Shown one piece after another: positions 16,890-23,815 of a DNA stretch of 34,470 nt. How positions within the stretch are numbered: position 1 is the first letter of the stretch; the number at the start of each line of letters is the position of its first letter. Source of the DNA: a virus; the IMG/VR virus record IMGVR_UViG_3300024265_000147, positions 1 through 34,470 of that record. One strand, 5' to 3'. The notes below the pieces were generated by a model, which worked only from the letters and a program-made list of their open reading frames with translations, was not told where the DNA came from and made no database searches. The position numbers and the translations under genes were made by a program.

Positions 16890-17188
16890 TAGCCGGCGCC
16901 GGCGACGATCGCCTTCGCGGTCGATGATCCTCGGCTTCCGGCCAGGACGGCGTCGCGTAGAGCGCCGGCTTCCTTGAGACCGTCGGCGTCGAGATCCTCG
17001 AGGTCCGCTTCGACACGGAGCGAGAGGTAGTTCGCCTCGGCGGCGCGTCTCTTCGTCTCCTTCCCGTAGGCCTCGACGAGGGCGGTGTTCCCGGCCTTCG
17101 TCGCGCGTTCCGTCAAGGTGACGATCCGAGCTCCGCGGAGCTCCAGCCGAGCGAGCCGGCGGATGTTTTTCGCGAGTGCTTTGTTCAC
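16889..17188 (-). CDS. Hypothetical helical protein
   Basis: 99 residues starting GTG after GGAGGATTGAA. The N-terminal part is basic and helical (NKALAKNIRRLARLELRGA), and the centre is an acidic helix (VEADLEDLDADGLKEAGALRDAVL). The C-terminus is small-residue rich (GSRGSSTAKAIVAGAG). Repeated charged heptad-like patterns suggest a short coiled coil. No family recognised. It is coupled at its 3' end to the 154-residue gene. Confidence 0.6.
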   Translation of the reverse strand: MNKALAKNIRRLARLELRGARIVTLTERATKAGNTALVEAYGKETKRRAAEANYLSLRVEADLEDLDADGLKEAGALRDAVLAGSRGSSTAKAIVAGAG

Positions 17189-17220
17189 TTCAATCCTCCA
17201 AGTGACCCGAGGGCCAGGAA

Positions 17221-17664
17221 TTAGTCGAGCGAGACGTCGAGATCGCCGGCGGCGAACTCGGGCGTGATGCCCGTCGAGATCGCGAGCGAGCTCGCGAGGA
17301 CCCCGACCATGTTGAGGAAGCCCGCGCCGGACACGGCGAAGCCGAGGCCGAAGTGGGTCACGGTGTCGGATCCCGCGGTCGCCTGGGCGAACGTGATCGC
17401 GGCGTCGTTGTCGACTACTCCCGCCGCGACGGTCCAGCCGGCGAGCGAACGCGCGACTCCGATCCGAGCGTAGGGCGTGTACGTCGCCTCGTTCGTTGTC
17501 TGGTCGCTCACGGTCTCCGCGGGGAGGGCGGTCATGAGTGACGTGAAGAACGAGCCGGCTCCGACGGACGGCTGGAGCCCTCCGGCGTCCCCGACGTTCG
17601 GGGCGGCGACGTTCGTGAAGATCAAGTCGAGGAGATCGTCCTCGAAGAAGTCTTGAGCGGACAT
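17221..17664 (-). CDS. Virion structural protein (small fibre or decoration type)
   Basis: 147 residues. The pattern DFFEDDLLDLIFTNVAAPNVGDAGGLQPS, here quoted as LLDLIF and NVGDAGGLQPS, then GSFFTSLMTALPAET, TTNEATYTPYARIGVARS and HFGLGFAVSGAGFL, belongs to a family I recognise from many phage genomes (N-D-LL-x-L-IF...GD...FY-SLHTADP...Y-x-GYARVAV). It is found among head or tail-fibre genes. Its usual annotation is 'structural protein' or tail fibre; the location just after the capsid region favours head decoration. ATG start with GGAAGGAG. No catalytic residues noted. Confidence 0.6.
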   Translation of the reverse strand: MSAQDFFEDDLLDLIFTNVAAPNVGDAGGLQPSVGAGSFFTSLMTALPAETVSDQTTNEATYTPYARIGVARSLAGWTVAAGVVDNDAAITFAQATAGSDTVTHFGLGFAVSGAGFLNMVGVLASSLAISTGITPEFAAGDLDVSLD

Positions 17665-17736
17665 AGTGGGCTCCTTCCTAGTTGCTGGCGCTGGCGCGGT
17701 GAAGAGTAAACAAAAAAGCGGGCGAGGTCGATGTCA

Positions 17737-18168
17737 TCACGAGAACGTCCCCGTCCCGATGAGGATCCGCTGGCTCTTCGGTCCGAAGAAGAAGACCTGG
17801 AGAGTCCCCGTCGAGACGGCCGCGCCGCGCGTGATCGTAAGGGCCCGCGCCTCGATGAAGAGCGCGCGGATCGTTGTGAGGTTCGCCAGGTCTTCGGAGT
17901 TCCGAGCCTGGGCGGATCCGTCCGAGAAGAGCGTGTCGCCGGCGGGGATCGCGCCGGAGGCCGCGACGACCTGGGCGAGGATCCGGACGTTCGCCGGGAG
18001 GGTCAAGGTGTTCGGGAAGGCGGCGGACGGAAGCGCCGCTCCGAAGTCGAACGGCGAGGCGACGAGCCCCGCGATGTCGAAGTCCTTCTGGTCTTGTTTC
18101 TTCCGGCGTCTCACACGAGAGAAGAAGCCGCGCGCCTCATCGGCGGGGCGTCCCGTCGGCGTTGCCAT
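17737..18168 (-). CDS. Hypothetical protein, possible head decoration
   Basis: 143 residues. The first 28 are basic (ARGFFSRVRRRKKQDQK). The rest is a single beta-rich domain with hydrophobic strands (LPANVRILAQVVAASGAIP, TLQVFFFGPKSQRILIGTG). The lack of helices and small size fit a decoration or stabilisation protein, but no family was recognised. It follows the Pro/Ala-rich 217-residue gene after three bases. The stop TGA is overlapped by the ATG of a possible 19-codon ORF. Confidence 0.55.
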   Translation of the reverse strand: MATPTGRPADEARGFFSRVRRRKKQDQKDFDIAGLVASPFDFGAALPSAAFPNTLTLPANVRILAQVVAASGAIPAGDTLFSDGSAQARNSEDLANLTTIRALFIEARALTITRGAAVSTGTLQVFFFGPKSQRILIGTGTFS

Positions 18169-18171
18169 GCT

Positions 18172-18825
18172 CTACTCCGAGCCGGCGTTCGCGTCCGAGC
18201 CGCCTCCCGAGTCGTCGGCCGCCGGCTTCGCCTGGGACCTGGTCGGGCGGCCCATGCCGCGGGCGCGCTGAACGTGGAAGGCGTTGTCGATCGGAGACCT
18301 CCCGGCCGCCTTCAAGATCTCGGCGATCCTGGCGGGGTTCGTGGCGCGGCTTGCGCGGATCCTCTTCTGGGCCTTGATGTGACCGCGGACCGCGTCGACG
18401 AGCTTGTCGCTCTCCTGGGCGTGAGGGTAGAGCTCGGCCATGAGCTCGCGCGCTCGGGCCTTGCAATCATCGACGGCCGCCAGGGCTTCCACGAGCTCGC
18501 CCTGGACCGTCTCGAGCTTCTCGTAGATCCCGGCCTTCCGCTTGTCCTCGGCGTCCTCGACGGACGTGTCGGGTGTCGGAGAGGCGGCGATCGTCTCCTT
18601 CCGCCTGGTCGTGTCGGCGGCCTTTTTGTCGGCCTGGGCGGTGTTGAGGGGCGGGGCGATCGTCTGGGCTGGCGCGGGATCCGCTGGCGCCTCCGGAGCG
18701 GGCTCCGAAGCTGGGGCGGTCTCGGGTTCGGTCGAGCCGGTGTCGGCGTTGCCGGCGGCCGTCTCGAGTTCCTCGAGCTCGCTCGCCAGTTCGTCCGGGG
18801 TCGGCTGGTCGGTTCCGTTCGTCAT
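18172..18825 (-). CDS. Hypothetical acidic, proline/alanine-rich protein
   Basis: 217 residues in two halves. Residues 1-90 are low complexity, acidic and rich in Pro, Ala, Thr and Glu (EELETAAGNADTGS, APASEPAPEAPADPAPA) and are probably disordered. Residues 95-185 are predicted helical coiled coil (AEDKRKAGIYEKLETVQGEL, LMAELYPHAQESDKLVD) with a basic stretch (GHIKAQKRIRASRATNPARIAEIL). No family recognised. It follows the major capsid gene, a place often used for head accessory or neck genes. Confidence 0.6.
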   Translation of the reverse strand: MTNGTDQPTPDELASELEELETAAGNADTGSTEPETAPASEPAPEAPADPAPAQTIAPPLNTAQADKKAADTTRRKETIAASPTPDTSVEDAEDKRKAGIYEKLETVQGELVEALAAVDDCKARARELMAELYPHAQESDKLVDAVRGHIKAQKRIRASRATNPARIAEILKAAGRSPIDNAFHVQRARGMGRPTRSQAKPAADDSGGGSDANAGSE

Positions 18826-18860
18826 GTCGTCGGGTCTCCTGGTTGAAGGGAGCCGGCCAT
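18822..18860 (-). CDS. Possible 12-residue leader ORF before the 217-residue gene
   Basis: Opens MAGSLQPGDPTT from ATG 18860; the TGA overlaps the ATG of the next gene as ATGA. The ATG lies in the loop of the perfect hairpin at 18852-18870, with GGAGG at its base. Length and junction match the mini-ORF before the capsid gene. Translation is unproven. Confidence 0.3.
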   Translation of the reverse strand: MAGSLQPGDPTT

Positions 18861-18870
18861 CACGGCCGGC
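18852..18870 (-). other. Perfect hairpin downstream of the major capsid gene
   Basis: Coding strand: GCCGGCC-GTGAT-GGCCGGC, a seven-pair stem with a five-base loop. No U-tract follows, so full termination is unlikely. It may act as an mRNA stabiliser or partial attenuator that sets capsid expression above the next genes, or hide the mini-ORF start in its loop. Confidence 0.5.
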
Positions 18871-18894
18871 CTCCGACTGGGTGGAGTGAAGGGC

Positions 18895-19956
18895 CTAGAA
18901 CTCGGTCGTCACAAGGCGCGCGGCCTTGATCTGTTTCCTCTCCGGGAACGTCCGCGCCCAGTTGTTGACGCCGTCCGTGATCTCGGTGTTCGTCGGTCCG
19001 CCGTCGGGGTTCGCGACCGACGCGCCGAGGAAGTTATGGCCGACCGGGTGCATCGACCACTCGATCCGCGAGAAGAGCTCCTCGCCGCCGCCGCCGTTGC
19101 CCTGGCCGGGCTCGCGATCGACTTCGGCCGGGACCTTCGGGTTCCCGACGCCCCAGCGAGAGGCCATCGGTCCGAAGATCCAGGTGTCGAAGACGCCCGC
19201 CGCGTTCGGCATGGTGTCGTCCACGATCACGCGCCGACCGAGGAAGGTCGGGATGTCGGCCGCCGCCGCGTTCGTCGAGTCCGGGATGAAGTCGATGAGG
19301 TTGTTCTTCTGGGCCTTCGAGAAGACGATCGAGTGCATGAAGACCGCGACGAAGTCGCTCTGGGAATCGCCGGCGGTCGTGATGGCGTCGATGAACGCCT
19401 CCGCCGAGAAGTCCGTGACGCCGGGCGTGAAGACGCCCGAGATGTCGACCGTGAGGTCGTCCTGGGCGGCGTTGTTGGTGATGCCGGCCCGCGGGTCGTC
19501 GTTCGGCGTGACCTGGGCGTTGTCGGCGAAGATGCCGGTCCAGGTAGCGACGAACACGGCCTGGAGGCGTCTCCGCCAGTAGGCCGCCACGTTCGAGGCG
19601 ATCGAGTTCGCCGGGTCATCGCCCGCAAGCGCCGCGGCGAGGTCCATCGTCTTCCAGGACTGGTTCCGCGAGAGGCGTCTCGCGATCTCCTGGTTCGACT
19701 GGATGTTCGCCGGCGTGGCTACGGTCGCCGGGTTATCGCTCGAGACTCGATCGTCGAGGACGTTCGAGTCGTCATCGTTGTCACGCCACGAGGGCGCGTT
19801 GAATGAGGTCCCGCCGCCTACCAGAAAACCATCGAGCGCCGGATCACGAACGACGACGCCGGAGTCGACGAGCGCGGTCTTTTGCTCGGTAAGTGTTCTA
19901 ACGTAAGGGGCGAAGATCTCCGGGACTACTACGTCAGCGACGCGGACTTCGGCCAT
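18895..19956 (-). CDS. Major capsid protein
   Basis: 353 residues. The opening MAEVRVADVVVPEIFAPYV, then ALVDSGVVVRDPALDG, FNAPSWRD, WKTMDLAAALAGDDPANSI and a VAAYWRRRLQAVFVATW segment, is typical of a siphovirus coat protein family (V-x-x-A-D-x-x-VPE-F-x-PY). The middle holds FVAVFMHSIVFSKAQK and GRRVIVDDTMP, as in other coat proteins. An HK97-type fold is assumed from family knowledge, not shown. It follows the scaffold gene, has one of the strongest ribosome sites in the window (AAAGGAGAGATTCTG) and is preceded by an overlapping mini-ORF. No N-terminal protease-cleaved region is evident. Confidence 0.9.
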   Translation of the reverse strand: MAEVRVADVVVPEIFAPYVRTLTEQKTALVDSGVVVRDPALDGFLVGGGTSFNAPSWRDNDDDSNVLDDRVSSDNPATVATPANIQSNQEIARRLSRNQSWKTMDLAAALAGDDPANSIASNVAAYWRRRLQAVFVATWTGIFADNAQVTPNDDPRAGITNNAAQDDLTVDISGVFTPGVTDFSAEAFIDAITTAGDSQSDFVAVFMHSIVFSKAQKNNLIDFIPDSTNAAAADIPTFLGRRVIVDDTMPNAAGVFDTWIFGPMASRWGVGNPKVPAEVDREPGQGNGGGGEELFSRIEWSMHPVGHNFLGASVANPDGGPTNTEITDGVNNWARTFPERKQIKAARLVTTEF

Positions 19957-19994
19957 CAGAATCTCTCCTTTGCTTCAAAGGCCGAGACCCTCAC
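19956..19994 (-). CDS. Possible 12-residue leader ORF ending on the capsid start codon
   Basis: GTG 19994 opens MRVSAFEAKERF, with TGA sharing bases with the capsid ATG (CTGATGG). The peptide and its DNA (GTGAGGGTCT...GGCCTTTGAAG) resemble the first codons of the tail chaperone gene at 8371 (MRVLEAFEVSEK). It also contains the capsid ribosome site. A regulatory or vestigial role is inference. Confidence 0.35.
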   Translation of the reverse strand: MRVSAFEAKERF

Positions 19995-20023
19995 GGAGTC
20001 GGCGGATGTTTACAGGCGCGAGT

Positions 20024-20866
20024 CTACCGCACAGGAGCGACCGCGCCTAGTTCTACGCCGGCGGCCTTCATGAGCCGCTCGGCTTCGGGCTTGTTCTCGG
20101 TGTAGAGCTTCCCCTGGGCCGTCATGTTCCAGCCGGCCTTCGCCCACGGGTTCCCCTTGCTGAGATCTCCGCCGGCGCCAGGGCCTCCCGCCCCGTCGCC
20201 ATCGGCTCCGGCTCCGACCGACTTCGGCCAGAACATCCGGAACGCCTTGTCGCGCGCGACCGCCGCGATGAAGTCCTCGGGCTTCTGGTTCGGAGTCACT
20301 CCGGGACCGGCCTCGAGTTTCGTCACGACGCTCCCATCTTGCGCGAGCTCGAAGTTCCGCTCGATGAGCGAGACGAGGTTCGTCACGCCTTCCGGCGTCG
20401 CGCCGGCGGCGTTCGCGGCCTGGGTGAGCGAGTTTCTAATTGTTGTGTCCTTGCTCTTCCCCAGGGCGTCGTCTCGTTCCGCGTTCGACTTCTCGAGCTC
20501 CTTCGTGACCGAGGCGAGGTTCCTCTCGAGGTCGTGGAGACGCGCGGACACGTCTCCGTCGGCTCCGTTCCCGCCGTCGGTCCCGTCGCCCTTGCCCGGC
20601 GTCGCGCCAGGCTTGACGAACTTCTTGAGCGACGCCTCGATGATGTCCGTGACATCGTCACGGGAGAGGCCCGCGCCTTGCTTCCTCGCGAAGTCGGCGC
20701 CGGCGTCGGTGAGCCGTTTCTTCAAGGCCTCGGCGTAGTCGTCGAAGTCCTTCTGGGTCTTCATCCCCGTCACGTCCAGGACGAACACGCCGTCGGTCTC
20801 GACGTAGTGCGCGGCCAGGCCTTCCGGGATCTTCGCCTTGTCTTGAATCGTGGCTTCGAGGGTCAT
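20024..20866 (-). CDS. Capsid scaffolding protein
   Basis: 280 residues, strongly charged. Residues about 105-135 form a coiled coil (VSARLHDLERNLASVTKELEKS), preceded by a Gly/Asp/Lys-rich linker (GKGDGTDGGNGADG). Residues 140-190 hold RNSLTQAANAAGATPEGVTNLVSLI. The C-terminal part ends NPWAKAGWNMTAQGKLY...NKPEAERLMKAAGV, a pattern usual in phage scaffolds. It sits directly before the major capsid gene. Scaffolds direct shell assembly and leave the mature head. ATG start; the intergenic interval before it (63 bases) contains promoter-like hexamers with wrong spacing. Confidence 0.85.
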   Translation of the reverse strand: MTLEATIQDKAKIPEGLAAHYVETDGVFVLDVTGMKTQKDFDDYAEALKKRLTDAGADFARKQGAGLSRDDVTDIIEASLKKFVKPGATPGKGDGTDGGNGADGDVSARLHDLERNLASVTKELEKSNAERDDALGKSKDTTIRNSLTQAANAAGATPEGVTNLVSLIERNFELAQDGSVVTKLEAGPGVTPNQKPEDFIAAVARDKAFRMFWPKSVGAGADGDGAGGPGAGGDLSKGNPWAKAGWNMTAQGKLYTENKPEAERLMKAAGVELGAVAPVR

Positions 20867-20929
20867 GTCGGCTTCCTCTCACAGGATCGCGCCGATCATA
20901 GCGCGAGACTTATGTCAAATCTAGCCGGA

Positions 20930-22093
20930 TCACGGTGACGGGACGGGAGCGCCTGGAAGCCGCGGGGCGGGGACGCCGGCCCGCTGGAAGGCGCCGGGGT
21001 CCGTGTCGTAGAGTTGCCGGAGCGTGAGGCGCTTCCCGGAGTTGTCGACGAAGCGGTCCAGGCCGAGCTCGCCAGAGCGGAAGAGGCGACCGCGCGCGGG
21101 TCCCAGGACGTCGTCCTGGAAGGCCGCCGACGAGCTCTCGAGGAAGTCCGTGTAGTTCGTCGTCCCTGGGACGGTCCCGACGAGCTTCTCGACCGCGCGC
21201 CGGCGAGCCGGTCCTCGAAGTCCGCGGAGTTGTCGCTCGGTCGCGCGGTTCGCCGGACGTCGTCCGAGCTTGCGCCCGTCGATGACCGGGACCCGGATCG
21301 AGCGACAGTTGATATGGATCGGCGGGTGAGGTCCCTCGCCGACCTTGAAGACCTGGCCGTCGAGCGATTGACAGATCGGCGTCGTCCTCGCGTCCAGGGT
21401 CGCGACGTACTGTTCGCGCCGGATGATCCGCTTGTTCGCCTGGAAGAACTCCGAGCGGACGCCGTTCGTGATCGCCGCCGTCGCGGTCTGGGCGAGGGTC
21501 TGGGCGCCGCGCCGGGTGATCTCCCGGACGCCGTCGACGCCGCCGAGGGCTCGGGTCCCGAAGATCCTCCTCGAGATCTGGGTCGGCGTATCGCCGAAGA
21601 CGAGGCCCTGGCGGATCTGGTCCATCATCCGCCGGCGGTCGCCGAGCTCGTAGGTCGAGAGCCAGTCGCGGAGGATCCGCTTGTCGATCGGCCGGGCGAA
21701 CACGATCCCGCGAAGATCACGCGGCGACGGAAGCGCCGGGTCGAACTGGACCGGAAGGTTCTCGACGACGAGGTCGGAGATGAAGCGGGTCTCGGCGATC
21801 GAGAGGCCGACGAGCTCGCGCCGGACGAGCGAGTTGATCTCCTGGAAGGTCGGCCGGTTGATGTCGGCGATGAGCTTCGAGGTCCGGATCATCCGCTTCG
21901 TCGTCGCCGGCCCAGGGTCCCAGCCGAGCGCCGCGATCCGCTCGAGGCGCGCGTTGAGCCTGGCGCGGAGCTCGGGCTCGGCCCGGTTGAGGAGCTTGAC
22001 CATCCCGTTCGAGAAGCTCCGCGTGAAGCGGAGGATCTGGATCTGGTGAACGATGAGGTCGTCGCGGATCGCGGTGTTCGACGTGTGCGCCAC
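20930..22093 (-). CDS. Mu F-like head morphogenesis / minor capsid protein
   Basis: 387 residues from GTG 22093, preceded by GAGGAG. The diagnostic part is the Mu F-type signature: LDARTTPICQSLDG ending at C241, then H256 and HINCRS at 260-265, the putative metal-binding Cys/His set of this family. The N-terminal two thirds are helical. The C-terminal part (AAFQDDVLGPARGRLFRSGEL, then KRLTLRQLYDTDPGAFQRAG) is a typical extension in proteobacterial phages. Such proteins sit near the portal and aid head maturation or injection. The gene lies between portal and scaffold, as expected. Confidence 0.88.
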   Translation of the reverse strand: MAHTSNTAIRDDLIVHQIQILRFTRSFSNGMVKLLNRAEPELRARLNARLERIAALGWDPGPATTKRMIRTSKLIADINRPTFQEINSLVRRELVGLSIAETRFISDLVVENLPVQFDPALPSPRDLRGIVFARPIDKRILRDWLSTYELGDRRRMMDQIRQGLVFGDTPTQISRRIFGTRALGGVDGVREITRRGAQTLAQTATAAITNGVRSEFFQANKRIIRREQYVATLDARTTPICQSLDGQVFKVGEGPHPPIHINCRSIRVPVIDGRKLGRRPANRATERQLRGLRGPARRRAVEKLVGTVPGTTNYTDFLESSSAAFQDDVLGPARGRLFRSGELGLDRFVDNSGKRLTLRQLYDTDPGAFQRAGVPAPRLPGAPVPSP

Positions 22094-22096
22094 GCG

Positions 22097-23815
22097 CTAC
22101 TCCTCGGCGTCGCCCTGGTCTCCTCCGCCTCCTGGCGGGATCTGGGCGGCGCCGTCCGCCCCTGGGGCGCCGTCGATCGCGACCTGGCGGGCCCGGACCA
22201 TCGCGGGGTCGTTGATGTCCGCGCCGCCTGGCATGGGTTGACCGTCCTCTCCGATGAAGGCGTCGCCGCCGGTGTCGAAGGCGTCCATGTCGGCCTCGTC
22301 CTCGATCTGTTCGATCTCCTCGTCGAAGGTGAGCTCGGTGAAGTCCTTCTGGCGGAGCCAGTTGTGGACCGACTTCCAGGAGAGCGGGACCTTCGACTTC
22401 TTCGCCGTGGCGAAGGCGACCAGGTCGGCGGGATCCTGGTCCTCGGTGATGAAGTCCAGGTTCGGCTCGACCTTGACCTCTTCGGGATCCGCGCCGACCC
22501 AGACCGCGGCCTGGCGGAGGGCCGTCTCGAGGCCCGTCGCCGAGGTCATCGCGATCGTCTGGAGCGTCGCCGTCCTACCGGCGACACGGATCCGGAGGGT
22601 CTCGGCCGCCTCGGCGCTGGCGCCGCTCGAGAGGAGCTTGATCCCCTCCTCGCCGGCGCGCTTGTAGTCGTCGGCCAGGCTCTCGCGTTGCTCGGAGAGC
22701 GCCAGGGAATCGGGGCCGATGAACTTCGCGTCGCCCTCCGGGTCGGGGATGTTGAGGTAGGCGCCCGAGCCGATGATCGGGCTCTGGTTGTCGTCCGGGT
22801 TCTCCGAGGATCCGCTCGAGATGTCGTAGCCGGTGATGACGAGCGTGTCCTGGCCGGACATGAAGAGCGCGCTCCGGTGATCGGCCTCGCCGCGGTAGAT
22901 CGCGAGCCCCAGGTTCGCGAGGTTGATGAGCGGGACCTCGCCCGGCTGGGTCGCGAGGTCGGTCGTGTTGATGAACGTGAAGGGGATCTCCTCCGATGTC
23001 TTGCCGCGGATCGCCGGGATGACCGCCTCCTGGAGGTTCCCGTCGCGCTCGACCTGGCTCGTGAAGACGTTCGCGTCGGCCTCGCCCAGGTTCAACACGC
23101 GATAACGCGGGACGAGGTTCCAGGTGAACTTGTTCCCGGTGTCGCGCTCGAAGCGCGTCTCGTCGAGGACGACCATGAGGAGCCGGCGGATCGCCTCGCT
23201 CCGCTTCTGGTCGTCTTGTTGCTTGATGTCCTTCGTCACGGTCAAGTCGTCCCAGTTGAGGATCTGGGGCGCCGGGTAGCGGACGATGAGCGGGAGGTCC
23301 CGGTTCGGATCCACGTCCAGGAGGAGCCCGAGCCGGCCGTAGAGGAGTTGATTGATGTGAATCTGGACGAGGAGGTCGTTGAGCGACTCGCCCTTCGGCG
23401 TCGCGAGCTCCCTCATGTCCTCGAGGGCCTCGGGGAGCTCGATGTTCGCCGGCTCGCGGTCGAGGATCCCGGTGAGCGCGCGGACGGTCTCCTTCACGAG
23501 ATCCGGGAAGAAGGACCGGATGAGGTAGGCCGTATAAAGCGCGAGCCCCTCGCCGTCGAGCTTCGTCGGCTTCGCCGAGAGCGCCCTCATCCCCGACGTC
23601 GCGGGGAGGTAGGTCGTCGTCTTGCTTTTGATGTGACGCTGGCCCTCGTTCGTGTCGAACATGAGGACCCAGTCGGAGCGCCTGGCGTTGTGGTCCGGGT
23701 GCGGGTCGGAGATGTTCGAGCCGCCCTGGGCGGACTGGGGCGGCGTCGTGATCCCCGCCTGGAAGGGCGCGGTCGCGTTCGGGAGGATCAAGCTCGTCGT
23801 CTGGTCGGTCATCAT
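22097..23815 (-). CDS. Portal protein (DUF4055 family)
   Basis: 572 residues with two adjacent ATG codons (23815, 23812) after GAGGAGCCGC. Family DUF4055, now taken as portal, is supported by ARRSDWVLMFDTNEGQRHIK, YLPATSG, then LYTAYLIRSFFPDLVKETVRALTGIL and INQLLYGRLGLLLDVD. Near the C-terminus, helices with acidic repeats (IEQIEDEADMDAFDTGG) are followed by a disordered Gly/Pro tail (ADGAAQIPPGGGGDQGDAEE). The portal forms the dodecameric vertex channel for DNA packaging and joins head to neck. It overlaps the large terminase stop codon, the standard neighbour. Confidence 0.88.
   Translation of the reverse strand: MMTDQTTSLILPNATAPFQAGITTPPQSAQGGSNISDPHPDHNARRSDWVLMFDTNEGQRHIKSKTTTYLPATSGMRALSAKPTKLDGEGLALYTAYLIRSFFPDLVKETVRALTGILDREPANIELPEALEDMRELATPKGESLNDLLVQIHINQLLYGRLGLLLDVDPNRDLPLIVRYPAPQILNWDDLTVTKDIKQQDDQKRSEAIRRLLMVVLDETRFERDTGNKFTWNLVPRYRVLNLGEADANVFTSQVERDGNLQEAVIPAIRGKTSEEIPFTFINTTDLATQPGEVPLINLANLGLAIYRGEADHRSALFMSGQDTLVITGYDISSGSSENPDDNQSPIIGSGAYLNIPDPEGDAKFIGPDSLALSEQRESLADDYKRAGEEGIKLLSSGASAEAAETLRIRVAGRTATLQTIAMTSATGLETALRQAAVWVGADPEEVKVEPNLDFITEDQDPADLVAFATAKKSKVPLSWKSVHNWLRQKDFTELTFDEEIEQIEDEADMDAFDTGGDAFIGEDGQPMPGGADINDPAMVRARQVAIDGAPGADGAAQIPPGGGGDQGDAEE

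Noticed and set aside
17708-17735. T6 tract on the minus strand after CTCGCCCGC, downstream of the 143-residue gene
   Set aside because: No complementary arm exists upstream, so no terminator stem can form.
20895-20918. TTGACA and TATGAT hexamers on the minus strand before the scaffold gene
   Set aside because: The spacer is only 12 bases, too short for a sigma-70 promoter, and no extended -10 or alternative -35 fits at 16-18 bases.
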